A stretch of 64,000 nucleotides of DNA, from the NCBI RefSeq assembly GCF_030406325.1, contig NZ_JAUEQY010000028.1, positions 62,001 to 126,000 of the forward strand. Reading direction: 5' to 3'. How positions within the stretch are numbered: position 1 is the stretch's first letter; the number at the start of each line of letters is the position of its first letter. The notes below the pieces were generated by a model. The model was not told where the DNA came from. It searched no databases and saw only the letters and a program-made list of their open reading frames with translations. The position numbers and the translations under genes are program-made. This document shows positions 45,821 through 55,258 of this stretch, piece after piece. Source of the stretch: Actinomadura sp. DC4 (GTDB lineage Bacteria; Actinomycetota; Actinomycetes; Streptosporangiales; Streptosporangiaceae).

Positions 45821-47050
45821 TCAGGAGAGTTCGGACAGAGTGTGTTCGGCCTCGGCGAGCCAGGCGCGGCGGGCCGTCAGGGCCTCTTCGGCGTCCTTGA
45901 CGTCCTTGTCGCGGCCCGCGTTGCGCGCCTTCTCCAGCCGCTTCTCCAACTGCTCGATCGAGGAGCGCAGCTGCGCGACCGTGGCCTCGGCGCGGGCGCG
46001 CGCCTCGGGGTTGGTGCGCCGCCACTCCGACTCCTCCGCGGAGCGGACGGCCTCCTCCACCTTGCGGAGCCGGCCCTCCAGGCGCTCGCGCGAGTCGCGC
46101 GGGACCATCCCGATGGCCTCCCAGCGCTCCTGGATCGACCGTAGCGACTGCCGGCAGGTCCGGACGTCCCGTACGGGCAGCAGCCGTTCCGCCTCGGTCA
46201 GGAGCTTCTCCTTGGCCTCGGCGTGCTCACGGAACTCCGCGTCACGCTCGGCGAAGACCGCCGACCGCGCCGAGAAGAACTCGTCCTGGGCGCCCTTGAA
46301 CCGCGTCCACAGCTCCTCCTCGGCGTCGCGGGAGGCCCGCCCGGCCAGTTTCCACTGGCGCATCAGCTCCCGGTACGCCGCCGCCGTCGTGCTCCAGTCG
46401 GTCGAGCCCGACATCGCCTCGGCCTCGGCGACCAGCCGTTCCTTCTCCGAGCGGGCGCTCTCGCGCTCCACCTCGAGGTGGGAGAAGTAGGACTTGCGGC
46501 GTTTGGTGAAGGCGTTGCGTGCCGAGGACAGCCGCTTCCACAGTGCCGTCTCGGTCGGGCGGTCGACCCGCTCGGCGGCCTTCCACTCCTCGACGAGCTG
46601 CCGCAGCCGCTCGCCGCCGTTCTTCCAGTGCGTCTCCTCGGTCGCGATCCGCTCGGCCTCGGCGACGATGCGCTCCTTGACCTCACGCGCCGCCACGCGG
46701 GCGTGGTCGCGGGCGACCTTCAGCTGCTCGCGGCGCTCGCCCAAGAGGGAGTTCAGCCCGTCGAGACGCCGCCCGAGGCCGTCCAGATCGCCGACGGCGT
46801 GCGCGCCGGTCACGGCCTCGCGCAGGCGGGAGATCGTGTGCTCGGCCTGGGACGTGGCCAGATCGGTCGTCTTGATCCGCTGCTCCAGCAGATCGATCTC
46901 GGTCACCAGGGCGTCGTACTTGCGCCGGAAATAGGCGAGAGCCTCCTCGGGCGCGCCGGCCTGCCACGAGCCGACCGTGCGTTCCCCGTCCGCCGTACGC
47001 ACGTAGACGGTCCCGTCCTCGTCGACCCGGCCCCACGGATCAGTGCTCAC
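45821..47050 (-). CDS. DUF349 domain-containing protein
   Basis: A 409-aa almost entirely helical, charged protein. A short N-terminal strand module (DPWGRVDEDGTVYVRTADGER) is followed by a coiled coil (ALVTEIDLLEQRIKTTDLATSQAEHTISRL) and three DUF349 repeats marked by W-K/R-x patterns: EEWKAAERVDRPTETALWKRLSSARNAF, RQWKLAGRASRDAEEELWTRFKGAQDEFF and ERWEAIGMVPRDSRERLEGRL. The biochemical function of the family is not established. GTG 47050 follows GGGGAGG by 7 bp. It lies next to the cyclophilin gene in the conserved relA-to-hisS interval. Confidence 0.88.
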   Translation of the reverse strand: MSTDPWGRVDEDGTVYVRTADGERTVGSWQAGAPEEALAYFRRKYDALVTEIDLLEQRIKTTDLATSQAEHTISRLREAVTGAHAVGDLDGLGRRLDGLNSLLGERREQLKVARDHARVAAREVKERIVAEAERIATEETHWKNGGERLRQLVEEWKAAERVDRPTETALWKRLSSARNAFTKRRKSYFSHLEVERESARSEKERLVAEAEAMSGSTDWSTTAAAYRELMRQWKLAGRASRDAEEELWTRFKGAQDEFFSARSAVFAERDAEFREHAEAKEKLLTEAERLLPVRDVRTCRQSLRSIQERWEAIGMVPRDSRERLEGRLRKVEEAVRSAEESEWRRTNPEARARAEATVAQLRSSIEQLEKRLEKARNAGRDKDVKDAEEALTARRAWLAEAEHTLSELS

Positions 47051-47267
47051 CGTCGGCCTCCCCGGGCAGGAGCGAAACCGCCGCGGGCCGCCGGGCGGCC
47101 TTCGCGACGTCCTCGCCGACACGGCACGGGATTCCCCAAAGGTTCGGTGGCGCTGCGCACCGCTGCCTCCTGTGTCAGAGCCCGAGGCGTCCCCTCACGC
47201 ATCGAGCCCACCATGATGACGACCGTGGGAGAAGCGCTCCCGCAGGCCACCCTAGCCAATCGCATTG

Positions 47268-48098
47268 CTACATCTTCGCGACGGTGAGGTCTTTTATTTC
47301 GATTTTCTTCTTTGGGGCGGTGTTGCCGGTCTGGTCGGCCGGAGCGGCGCCCGCCTTGGCGACCGAGTCGACGACGTCCATTCCCTTGGTGATCTGACCG
47401 AAGACGGTGTAGTCGGCGGGCAGCGGAGAATCGCCGTACACGATGAAGAACTGGCTCCCGTTGCTGTTCGGAGCGCTGCTGTGCGCCATCGCGATGACAC
47501 CACGCTTGTACGTGGCCTGCCCGGACTTGCCGGCCTTCGGGACGTTCTCATTCCCGAAGCCGTACGCCGGGCCGCCGGTTCCGGTGCCGGTCGGGTCGCC
47601 GCATTGCAAAACCTTGATACCCTCGGTGACCAGCCGATGACATTTTGTGTTGTTGAAGAATTTCTTGCTCGCCAGATATTTGAACGAGTTGACCGTGCAC
47701 GCGGCCTTGGTGCCGTCCACCTTGGCGACGATCGTGCCGAGGCTCGTGTCCAGCGTCATCTGATATTTGCCCTTGACCGGCTTCACCGGCGGCTTGCCCA
47801 CGTCCTTGGCGCCCTGAGCGGCCTCGGCGGGCAGCGGCTGGTACGCGCATTCCCCCGGCTTGGCCGACACGCTCGGCGCGGCGCTCGGTGTCGAGGAGGC
47901 CTCCGCGGAGGTCTTCTTCTTGTCCGGCCCGCCCATGGCGAACGCGATGGCGCCGCTGCCGCCCGCCACCACCGCGACGACGACGACCGTCCCGATGATC
48001 TTCATGCGGCGCGCCCGGGCCTGCCGGATCACGCGACGCTGCTGCTGGCGCTCGTAGCGCTGCCGGGCCAGCTCCTTCTTGCGGTCTTTACCCGCCAC
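47268..48098 (-). CDS. Membrane-anchored peptidyl-prolyl cis-trans isomerase (cyclophilin type)
   Basis: A 276-aa protein: a basic cytoplasmic start (VAGKDRKKELARQRYERQQQRR), one membrane helix (IIGTVVVVAVVAGGSGAIAFAM, about 34-55), a Ser/Ala/Pro linker, and an external cyclophilin domain with YQMTLDTSLGTIVAKVD, CHRLVTEGIKVLQCGDPTGTGTGGPAYGF and AMAHSSAPNSNGSQFFIVYGD. It folds proline bonds of exported proteins. GTG 48098 is chosen because AAGAGGTG precedes it. It converges with nothing and is divergent from the MBL-fold gene. Confidence 0.92.
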   Translation of the reverse strand: MAGKDRKKELARQRYERQQQRRVIRQARARRMKIIGTVVVVAVVAGGSGAIAFAMGGPDKKKTSAEASSTPSAAPSVSAKPGECAYQPLPAEAAQGAKDVGKPPVKPVKGKYQMTLDTSLGTIVAKVDGTKAACTVNSFKYLASKKFFNNTKCHRLVTEGIKVLQCGDPTGTGTGGPAYGFGNENVPKAGKSGQATYKRGVIAMAHSSAPNSNGSQFFIVYGDSPLPADYTVFGQITKGMDVVDSVAKAGAAPADQTGNTAPKKKIEIKDLTVAKM

Positions 48099-48304
48099 CG
48101 GTTCGCACCTCTTGATTCGCATCGTGAACTGGGAAACGTGTTGCGCATCGTAGCGGTCCCGGCCGGTATTTTCGGCGTCGCATGGCACAGGCGCCCAAAC
48201 CGGCCGAACATCGGCACGCTTCGTCGCTCCACGTTATGTCGTTCGCGATCGCGCACGTGCCGCCGGTACCCTCAAGCGACCGGCAGCAGTCAGAAAGGAC
48301 GACC

Positions 48305-48988
48305 TTGCTCATCGCCAGTTTCCCTGCGGGAGCCTTCGCGACGAACTGTTACATCGTCGCGCCGGAGGCGGGGGAGGAGTGCGTGATCATCGATCCGGGG
48401 CAGGACGCCGAGGCGATGGTCGACGACGTGCTCCGCGAGCACCGGCTCAAGCCGGTCGCCGTGGCGCTGACCCACGGCCACATCGACCACGTCTGGTCCG
48501 TGGCCCCCGTCTGCGGGGCACGCGACGTCCCGGCCTACATCCACGCCGCGGACCGCGAGCTGCTGTCCGACCCGGTCAAGGGCTTCCCGCCCGCCGTCGG
48601 CAGCCAGCTGCTCGGCGGGCTGACGTTCACCGAGCCGGACGACGTACGCGCGCTGGAGGACGGGCAGGCCCTGACGCTCGCCGGCCTGGACTTCGTCGTC
48701 GACCACGCTCCGGGCCATACACCGGGCTCGGTGACGTTCCGGCTCGCCGCCGAGCCCGTGATGTTCTCCGGCGACCTGCTGTTCGCCGGCTCGATCGGGC
48801 GTACGGACATGCCGGGCGGTGACTACGCCACGATCATGGACAGTCTGGCGCGGGTGTGCCTGCCGCTGCCGGACGAGACGGCCGTGCTGCCCGGCCACGG
48901 CGCCCAGACCACGATCGGCCACGAGCGGACCACCAACCCGTTCCTGCGGGAATCCGCGCCGCTCGACGGCCCGCACAGGGGACTCTGA
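48305..48988 (+). CDS. MBL-fold hydrolase, glyoxalase II-like
   Basis: A 227-aa metallo-beta-lactamase-fold protein: [28 protein letters not shown], metal motif [10 protein letters not shown] (H-x-H-x-D-H), [28 protein letters not shown] and [14 protein letters not shown]. It is likely a cytoplasmic thioester hydrolase of the type encoded before hisS in many Actinobacteria (Rv2581c-like). The start is taken at TTG 48305, five bases after AAAGGA and at the usual N-terminus ([11 protein letters not shown]); a longer frame exists but lacks a signal. Confidence 0.88.
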   Translation: MLIASFPAGAFATNCYIVAPEAGEECVIIDPGQDAEAMVDDVLREHRLKPVAVALTHGHIDHVWSVAPVCGARDVPAYIHAADRELLSDPVKGFPPAVGSQLLGGLTFTEPDDVRALEDGQALTLAGLDFVVDHAPGHTPGSVTFRLAAEPVMFSGDLLFAGSIGRTDMPGGDYATIMDSLARVCLPLPDETAVLPGHGAQTTIGHERTTNPFLRESAPLDGPHRGL

Positions 48989-48996
48989 ACGGACAG

Positions 48997-50259
48997 ATGA
49001 GCTCGAACTTCCAGGCCCCCAAGGGGGTCAACGAGTACTTCCCGCCGCGCTCGGCGGCCTATCTCGCGGCGCGTGACGCCTTCGCGGCCGCCGCCACGCG
49101 GGCGGGCTACTCCTATCTGGAGCTGCCGGTCTTCGAGGACACGCGGCTGTTCGCGCGCGGCGTCGGCGAGTCGACCGACGTCGTGACCAAGGAGATGTAC
49201 ACCTTCGAGGACCGCGGCGGGCGCTCGATCACGCTGCGCCCGGAGTTCACCGTCGGCGTGCTGCGCTCGGTGCTCCAGCACGGCCTGCACAAGGGCGAGC
49301 TGCCGGCGAAGGTCTGGGCGACCGGCCCGGCGTTCCGCTACGAACGCGCCCAGGCCGGGCGATATCGGCAGTTCTACCAGGTCGATCTGGAGGCGATCGG
49401 CTCGGAGGACCCGGCGGTCGACGTCGAGACGATCGCGCTGGCCTGGGACTGGTACCGCGAGCTGGGCCTCACCCGGCTCACCCTCAACCTCAACTCCCTC
49501 GGCTGCCGAGAGTGCCGTCCGGTCTACCGCGCCGCGCTGCAGGAGTTCCTGCGCGCGCTGGACCTGGACGAGGACACCCGGGCCCGGATCGAGATCAACC
49601 CGCTGCGGGTGCTGGACGACAAGCGGCCCGAGGTCCGCGCCCAGGTGGAGGACGCGCCGCTGGTCACCGACTACCTCTGCGGCACCTGCAAGGCCCACCA
49701 CGACAAGGTCCGCGAGCTCCTCGCCGACCTGTCGATCCCGTGGGTCGACGAGCCCCGGCTCGTACGCGGCCTGGACTACTACACGCGCACCACCTACGAG
49801 TTCGACCACCCGCTGCTGGGCGCGCAGTCCGGCATCGGCGGCGGCGGGCGCTACGACGGGCTCTCAGAGGACATCGGCGGGCCGGCGCTGCCGGGCATCG
49901 GCTTCGGGCTGGGCCTGGACCGCACGGTGATCGCGATGGAGAAGGAAGAGGTCGCCGCGGCGGCCTCGACCGGCGTGGCCGTCTACGGCGTGCCGCTGGG
50001 CGAGGAGGCGCAGCGCCGCGTGTTCGGCCTCGTCGCCGAGCTCCGCCGCGCCGGGATCGCCACCGACATGGCCTATGACGGAAAGAAGCTGAAGGGCGCG
50101 ATGCGGGGCGCCGACCGGTCCGGCGCCGCGTACGCCGTGATCCTCGGCGAGCGCGACCTCGCCGAGGGCGCCGCGCAGCTGAAGGATCTGCGCAGCGGCG
50201 AGCAGGAGGCCGTTCCGCTCGACCGCATCGCCGGCGTGCTCAAGGAGAAGCTGGGCTGA
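48997..50259 (+). CDS. hisS: Histidyl-tRNA synthetase
   Basis: A 420-aa class II synthetase: [18 protein letters not shown], motif 2 [16 protein letters not shown] and [24 protein letters not shown], the histidine-binding [15 protein letters not shown], motif 3 [12 protein letters not shown], and the C-terminal anticodon domain. ATG 48997 begins the family N-terminus; the ribosome site is weak (GGAC), and the gene starts 9 bp after the MBL-fold gene, suggesting coupling. aspS follows after 42 bp. Confidence 0.96.
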   Translation: MSSNFQAPKGVNEYFPPRSAAYLAARDAFAAAATRAGYSYLELPVFEDTRLFARGVGESTDVVTKEMYTFEDRGGRSITLRPEFTVGVLRSVLQHGLHKGELPAKVWATGPAFRYERAQAGRYRQFYQVDLEAIGSEDPAVDVETIALAWDWYRELGLTRLTLNLNSLGCRECRPVYRAALQEFLRALDLDEDTRARIEINPLRVLDDKRPEVRAQVEDAPLVTDYLCGTCKAHHDKVRELLADLSIPWVDEPRLVRGLDYYTRTTYEFDHPLLGAQSGIGGGGRYDGLSEDIGGPALPGIGFGLGLDRTVIAMEKEEVAAAASTGVAVYGVPLGEEAQRRVFGLVAELRRAGIATDMAYDGKKLKGAMRGADRSGAAYAVILGERDLAEGAAQLKDLRSGEQEAVPLDRIAGVLKEKLG

Positions 50260-50300
50260 GTCCCGGCGCTCGACGACGTTCAAAGAAGGGCTTTGCAGAA

Positions 50301-52109
50301 ATGATCCGCACACATGAGGCGGGTTCGCTCCGCCGCGAGCACGCCGGACAGCAGGTGGTGCTCGCCGGGTGGGTCGCGCGCCGCCGCGACCACGGAGGCG
50401 TGACGTTCATCGACCTGCGCGACGCGTCCGGCATCGCGCAGGTCGTCTTCCGCGAGGAGCAGCTCGTCTCCGCGCACGGAGCTGGGGCGCACGACCTGCG
50501 CGCGGAGTTCTGCGTCAAGGTCACCGGCGAGGTGCGCGTCCGGCCGGCGGGCAACGAGAACGCCGAGATCCCGACCGGCGAGGTCGAGGTCGTCGCCTCG
50601 GAGATCGAGGTGCTGAGCGAGTCGGCGCCCCTGCCGTTCCCGATCGAGACCGACGTGAACGTCAACGAGGAGGTGCGGCTGAAGTACCGCTACCTCGACA
50701 TCCGCCGCGAGGCCCAGGCCCGCGCGCTGCGGATCCGCTCCACCGCCTCCTACCTCGTCCACGACGTGCTGCGCGGCCACGGGTTCGTCAACGTCGAGAC
50801 CCCGACGCTCACCCGCTCCACGCCCGAGGGCGCGCGCGACTTCCTCGTGCCCGTACGCCTCAAGCCCGGTCACTGGTACGCCCTGCCGCAGTCGCCGCAG
50901 CTGTTCAAGCAGCTGCTCATGGTCTCCGGCCTGGAGCGCTACTACCAGATCGCCCGCTGCTACCGCGACGAGGACTCCCGCGCCGACCGGCAGCCGGAGT
51001 TCACCCAGATCGACATTGAGATGTCCTTCGTCGAGCAGGAGGACGTCCTCCAGGTCGCCGAGGACCTCGTCGGCCGCCTCTGGGGCGAGGTCGCGGGCCA
51101 TGAGATCCCGCGCCCGATCCCGCGCATGACCTACGCGGACGCGATGAACCGCTACGGCTCCGACAAGCCGGACCTGCGCTTCGGCAACGAGATCGTCGAG
51201 ATGACGGCGTTCTTCAAGGACACGCCGTTCCGCGTCTTCCAGGCGCCGTACGTCGGCGCGGTCGTGATGCCCGGCGGCGGGTCCCAGACCCGCAAGGAGC
51301 TGGACGGCTGGCAGGACTGGGCCAAGGCGCGCGGCGCGAAGGGCCTGGCGTACGTCCTCGTGCAGGAGGACGGCACGCTCGGCGGCCCGGTGGCCAAGAA
51401 CCTCTCCGAGGCCGAGCGGGAGGGCCTGGCGGCCCACGTCGGCGCCGCCCCGGGCGACGCCGTCTTCTTCGGCGCGGGCAAGCAGCACGCGACCCAGGAG
51501 CTGCTCGGCGCCGCGCGGCTGGAGATCGGCCGCCGCTGCGAGCTGATCGACGAGTCGCAGTGGGCGTTCGTGTGGGTGGTCGACGCGCCGATGTTCGAGG
51601 AGACCGACGAGGGCGGCTGGACGGCGGTGCACCACCCGTTCACCTCGCCGCGTCCCGAGTGGGCCGACTCCTTCCAGGACAAGCCGGGCGAGGCGCTGGC
51701 CAACGCGTACGACATCGTCTGCAACGGCAACGAGATCGGCGGCGGCTCGATCCGTATCCACCGCGCCGAGATGCAGCAGCGGGTCTTCGACACCCTCGGC
51801 CTGGCGCGCGAGGAGGCCGACGAGAAGTTCGGCTTCCTGCTGGAGGCGTTCAACTACGGCCCGCCGCCGCACGGCGGCATCGCCTTCGGCTGGGACCGCA
51901 TCGTCATGCTGCTCGCGGGCCGCGACACGATCCGCGACGTGATCGCCTTCCCGAAGGCGGCCTCGGGCTTCGACCCGCTGACCGCCGCGCCGACGCCGAT
52001 CACCCCGGAGCAGCGCAAGGAGGCGGGCGTCGACGCCAGGCCCGAGGGGCCGGCCGCCGCGCCCAACGAGCCGGGCCACATCGTGCGCCCGGCGCACGAG
52101 CGCTCCTGA
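50301..52109 (+). CDS. aspS: Aspartyl-tRNA synthetase
   Basis: A 602-aa bacterial-type class IIb enzyme: an N-terminal OB anticodon domain ([23 protein letters not shown]), motif 1 region [20 protein letters not shown], motif 2 [25 protein letters not shown], a GAD insertion domain (about 280-420), and motif 3 [16 protein letters not shown]. Actinobacteria often lack AsnRS and use a non-discriminating AspRS; which type this is cannot be told by eye. Followed by a strong terminator. Confidence 0.96.
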   Translation: MIRTHEAGSLRREHAGQQVVLAGWVARRRDHGGVTFIDLRDASGIAQVVFREEQLVSAHGAGAHDLRAEFCVKVTGEVRVRPAGNENAEIPTGEVEVVASEIEVLSESAPLPFPIETDVNVNEEVRLKYRYLDIRREAQARALRIRSTASYLVHDVLRGHGFVNVETPTLTRSTPEGARDFLVPVRLKPGHWYALPQSPQLFKQLLMVSGLERYYQIARCYRDEDSRADRQPEFTQIDIEMSFVEQEDVLQVAEDLVGRLWGEVAGHEIPRPIPRMTYADAMNRYGSDKPDLRFGNEIVEMTAFFKDTPFRVFQAPYVGAVVMPGGGSQTRKELDGWQDWAKARGAKGLAYVLVQEDGTLGGPVAKNLSEAEREGLAAHVGAAPGDAVFFGAGKQHATQELLGAARLEIGRRCELIDESQWAFVWVVDAPMFEETDEGGWTAVHHPFTSPRPEWADSFQDKPGEALANAYDIVCNGNEIGGGSIRIHRAEMQQRVFDTLGLAREEADEKFGFLLEAFNYGPPPHGGIAFGWDRIVMLLAGRDTIRDVIAFPKAASGFDPLTAAPTPITPEQRKEAGVDARPEGPAAAPNEPGHIVRPAHERS

Positions 52110-52117
52110 CGCTTGCC

Positions 52118-52144
52118 GAAGGCCGGGCCATGGGCCCGGCCTTC
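52118..52144. terminator. Bidirectional terminator between aspS and a GNAT gene
   Basis: GAAGGCCGGGCC (52118-52129) and GGCCCGGCCTTC (52133-52144) form a perfect 12-bp stem with a 3-nt loop, 8 bp after the aspS stop. The right arm overlaps the stop codon of the opposing GNAT gene, so one hairpin serves both. Confidence 0.75.
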
Positions 52145-52859
52145 AGGCGTTCTCCTTAACGATGCCGCTCGTCATCGCGCGGTCGACGGTGAAGCCCAGG
52201 CGGTCGTACATCCGCAGGGCGACCGCGTTGTCGGCATAGACGCCCAGCGTCACGACGTCGGCCCCGGCGGCCAGCATCCGCCGCATCGCCCAGGCGGTGA
52301 TCGAGGGACCCAGCGCGCGCCCGCGCGCGTCGGTGTGGACCGCGATCGCCGAGATGTGGCCGACGCCCGCCACGGCCGTCGTGTCGGCCAGGCAGGCGAG
52401 CAGGCGGCCGTCCTCACGTATCCCGGCCCAGCGCCGTACCTTGGCGTCTCCAGGCCAGGCGGAGGTGGCCGGGCTGACGAGCGTCAGCAGCTCCGTGATC
52501 GCCTCCTCGTCCTCCTCCCAGCCGGCCGCGGCCTCCCACGGCTGTGGGGGCGGCGCGCCGAAGGCGGCGCGGAAGTGCCAGCCGGTCGGCTCGGCCATCG
52601 CCAGCGGCGTGCCGCGCGGCACGATCACGCGGATGCCGTCGGGCAGCCGGTCGCGGACGGCGAGCACCAGGGCGGGCGTCTCGTCCGGGGGTCCCAGCGC
52701 GAGCAGGGAGCGGACGCGGCCCTGGCCATCGTGCACTGCGTCGTACCCGGTGAGGGCCACCGCCCGGCCGCTCGCGCTGCGCCAGGCCGGCCCGCGGCTC
52801 CCGCCGCGAACGCCGCGTACGAGGGGATCACCGCCGGTCAGGGCGAGGACGTCTGCCAT
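52143..52859 (-). CDS. GNAT-family N-acetyltransferase
   Basis: A 238-aa protein whose C-terminal half is a GNAT domain: VGHISAIAVHTDARGRALGPSITAWAMRRML (acetyl-CoA loop R-G-R-A-L-G) and LGVYADNAVALRMYDRLGFTVD. The N-terminal half (MADVLALTGGDPLVRGVRGG..) has no motif I know. Substrate unknown. The start is placed at ATG 52859; an ATG eight codons earlier (52883), behind a TATCCT hexamer, could be a leaderless start instead. Divergent from rarA by about 95 bp. Confidence 0.82.
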   Translation of the reverse strand: MADVLALTGGDPLVRGVRGGSRGPAWRSASGRAVALTGYDAVHDGQGRVRSLLALGPPDETPALVLAVRDRLPDGIRVIVPRGTPLAMAEPTGWHFRAAFGAPPPQPWEAAAGWEEDEEAITELLTLVSPATSAWPGDAKVRRWAGIREDGRLLACLADTTAVAGVGHISAIAVHTDARGRALGPSITAWAMRRMLAAGADVVTLGVYADNAVALRMYDRLGFTVDRAMTSGIVKENA

Positions 52860-52954
52860 CGAGCAGGGGGACCAAGAGGGCATGAGCTCCAGGATAAGGA
52901 GCAGGGACCGCGCGTACGTGCCGGGGTGTCCGGGCGGGCCGGTAGTGTCGGCAC

Positions 52955-54304
52955 GTGGCGCGCAGGGACGATGAGCAGGCCGACAGCCTCTTCGACACAC
53001 AGGCCGAGGAGGCCGGGCAGGCGAACGCGCCGCTCGCGGTCCGCATGCGCCCGCGCGGCCTCGACGAGGTCGTCGGGCAGGAGCACCTGCTCGGCCCGGG
53101 CACCCCGCTGCGCCAGCTCGTCGAGCGCGACGCGGCGATGTCGCTGCTCCTGTGGGGCCCGCCCGGCACCGGAAAGACCACCCTCGCGTACGTCGTCAGC
53201 CAGGCCACCGAGCGCCGTTTCGTGGAGATCTCAGCCGTCTCGGACGGCGTCAAGCAGGTGCGCGCGGCCATCGACCAGGCCAAACGCGACCTCGGCATGC
53301 GCGGACGCGGGACGGTGCTTTTCGTCGACGAGGTCCACCGCTTCAACAAGGCCCAGCAGGACGCCCTGCTGCCCGCGGTGGAGAACCGCTGGGTCTCCTT
53401 CATCGGCGCCACCACGGAGAACCCCTTCTTCTCCGTCGTCAGCCCCCTGCTGTCCCGTTCGCTGCTGCTCACCCTGGAGCCGCTGGGCGACGACCAGCTC
53501 CGCGAGGTGCTCCGCCGCGCCCTCGCCGACGAGCGCGGCCTGGCCGGCGCCATGAGCCTCACCGAGCCCGCCGAGGACCATCTCGTACGGCTGGCGGGCG
53601 GCGACGCGCGCCGTGCCCTCACCTACCTCGAGGCCGCGTCCTACGTCGCGCCCAAGGGGGAGCCGATCGGCGTGGACGTGCTGGAGAAGGCGGTCGACCG
53701 CGCGGCGGTCCGCTACGACCGGGAGGGCGACCAGCACTACGACGTCATCAGCGCCTTCATCAAGAGCATCCGAGGCTCCGACGTGGACGCCGCGCTGCAC
53801 TACCTGGCCCGCATGATCGAGGCCGGCGAGGACCCGCGCTTCATCGCCCGGCGCCTCATCGTGCACGCCAGCGAGGACGTCGGCATGGCCGACCCGACCG
53901 CCCTGCAGACCGCGACCGCCGCGGCGCACGCGGTGGAGTTCGTCGGCCTGCCCGAGGCCCGCATCAACCTCGCCCAGGCCGTGATCCACCTGTCCCTGGC
54001 GCCCAAGTCCAACGCCGTCATACGGGCGATCGGCGAGGCCTCCGCGGACGTCAAGCGCGGCCTGGTCGGCCCGGTCCCCGCCCATCTCCGCGACGCGCAC
54101 TACAAGGGCGCGGAGAAGCTGGAGCACGGCAAGGGCTACAAGTACGCCCACGACTTCCCGGGCGGCGTCGCCGAACAGCAGTACGCCCCGGACGTTGTCG
54201 CGGGGCGCGAGTACTACCATCCGACCCGCCACGGCATGGAGTCCCGCTTCTCCGAGGTGGTCGACCGCCTCCGCGCCGTGCTCCGCGGCACCCGGAACGA
54301 CTGA
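52955..54304 (+). CDS. rarA: Replication-associated recombination ATPase RarA (MgsA)
   Basis: A 449-aa clamp-loader-like AAA+ protein: [21 protein letters not shown], Walker [13 protein letters not shown], Walker [20 protein letters not shown], sensor 1 [11 protein letters not shown], then the RarA tetramer domain ([29 protein letters not shown]) and [17 protein letters not shown] near the end. It acts at stalled replication forks. GTG 52955 lies 6 bp after TAGTGT, so the transcript is probably leaderless. Confidence 0.95.
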   Translation: MARRDDEQADSLFDTQAEEAGQANAPLAVRMRPRGLDEVVGQEHLLGPGTPLRQLVERDAAMSLLLWGPPGTGKTTLAYVVSQATERRFVEISAVSDGVKQVRAAIDQAKRDLGMRGRGTVLFVDEVHRFNKAQQDALLPAVENRWVSFIGATTENPFFSVVSPLLSRSLLLTLEPLGDDQLREVLRRALADERGLAGAMSLTEPAEDHLVRLAGGDARRALTYLEAASYVAPKGEPIGVDVLEKAVDRAAVRYDREGDQHYDVISAFIKSIRGSDVDAALHYLARMIEAGEDPRFIARRLIVHASEDVGMADPTALQTATAAAHAVEFVGLPEARINLAQAVIHLSLAPKSNAVIRAIGEASADVKRGLVGPVPAHLRDAHYKGAEKLEHGKGYKYAHDFPGGVAEQQYAPDVVAGREYYHPTRHGMESRFSEVVDRLRAVLRGTRND

Positions 54305-54652
54305 CCTCACGGGGCGGGCGGGCGACGTGGGTCCCGGGCGTACGGAGGCCCGGACCGGCAGGGCCGAAGGGCGCGTTTCGGCCCGCACCCGAGTATTGTC
54401 CGGGTCCGGCGGACTCAGCCGTTCACGCCGCCCCGGCGGCACCCCCGTACGCGCGCCGCGATGTCCCTGACCTCGGCCGCGACCCGCCCGGTGCGGGACG
54501 CCACGCCGGTCGGTGACAGGTGACGGGCCGCGTGCCCGCCACGGCCGTACCGCTTGCGGGCGGACACGTCCGTTCACGTGGCCTCCGGCGGCGTTAGGGG
54601 GACGGTATGGTCTGTCCGACCAGGTTGTCTGCGAGCCGAGGAGAGGGAGCCG
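54305..54652. other. Gap between rarA and the DUF948-alaS cluster
   Basis: About 350 bases without a supportable gene; frames here are Arg/Pro/Gly-rich and start-less. A TATGGT hexamer at 54606-54611 lies about 40 bp before the DUF948 gene and is a fair -10 candidate for the DUF948-DUF6167-alaS-ruvX-mltG-aroE run. Confidence 0.35.
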
Positions 54653-55018
54653 ATGCTGAGTGGCGGACAGGTTGCCGGCCTGATCGTGGCCGTGTTCTGG
54701 GCGATTCTCGTCGCCTTCCTCGCCTTTGTCCTGCTGAGGCTTGCCGCGCTGCTGAAGGAGACCACCAAGATGGTCGCCGAACTCGGCGAGCAGGCCGGGC
54801 CCCTGCTGGACGACATGACCAGCACGGTGACGCGTGCGGGTGAGCAGCTCGACCGGGTCGACCTCATAACCAAGAGCGTCGGCAGCGTCACGCAGAACGC
54901 CGCCGCGGTCACCACGACGGTCACCTCGGTGGTCGGCGGCCCTCTCGTTAAGGCGGCCGCCTTCTCCTATGGTGTTCGTAAGGCGATCGGCTCACGCAAC
55001 CAGGACGGCAAGCGGTGA
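54653..55018 (+). CDS. DUF948 membrane protein
   Basis: A 121-aa protein with one N-terminal membrane helix (VAGLIVAVFWAILVAFLAFVLLRLA) and a helical, probably coiled-coil tail (LLDDMTSTVTRAGEQLDRVDLITKSVGSVTQNAAAV) ending in a basic tip. DUF948 proteins are widespread in Gram-positives; function unknown. ATG 54653 follows GAGGAGAGGGAG. It overlaps the next small gene by 4 bases (GTGA), so the two are coupled. Confidence 0.87.
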   Translation: MLSGGQVAGLIVAVFWAILVAFLAFVLLRLAALLKETTKMVAELGEQAGPLLDDMTSTVTRAGEQLDRVDLITKSVGSVTQNAAAVTTTVTSVVGGPLVKAAAFSYGVRKAIGSRNQDGKR

Positions 55019-55257
55019 TCCGCCGGCTGTTCTGGCTGGTCCTCGGGGTCACGCTCGGCGCCTGGGCCGCCTTCCGGCTCAAGCGCCTCATGCGTGCCCT
55101 GACGCCGCAGGCCCTCGTTCACCAGGCCTCCGGAGTCGGCCAGACCCTGCGTGAGTTCGCCGAAGACGTCAAAAACGCCATGCATGCCCGCGAGGACGAG
55201 TTGCGTGACGCACTCGGTCTCGACGCGCAGATCGAAACAGACAAGGACCACCACTGA
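55015..55257 (+). CDS. Small membrane-anchored protein (DUF6167-like)
   Basis: An 80-aa protein with an N-terminal hydrophobic helix containing a [14 protein letters not shown] pattern ([20 protein letters not shown]) and an amphipathic tail ([26 protein letters not shown]). It fits the short proteins found between DUF948 and alaS in Streptomyces and relatives; role unknown. Start GTG overlaps the DUF948 stop; its own stop lies 1 bp before alaS, so the three are translated as one unit. Confidence 0.8.
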   Translation: MIRRLFWLVLGVTLGAWAAFRLKRLMRALTPQALVHQASGVGQTLREFAEDVKNAMHAREDELRDALGLDAQIETDKDHH

Positions 55258-55258
55258 G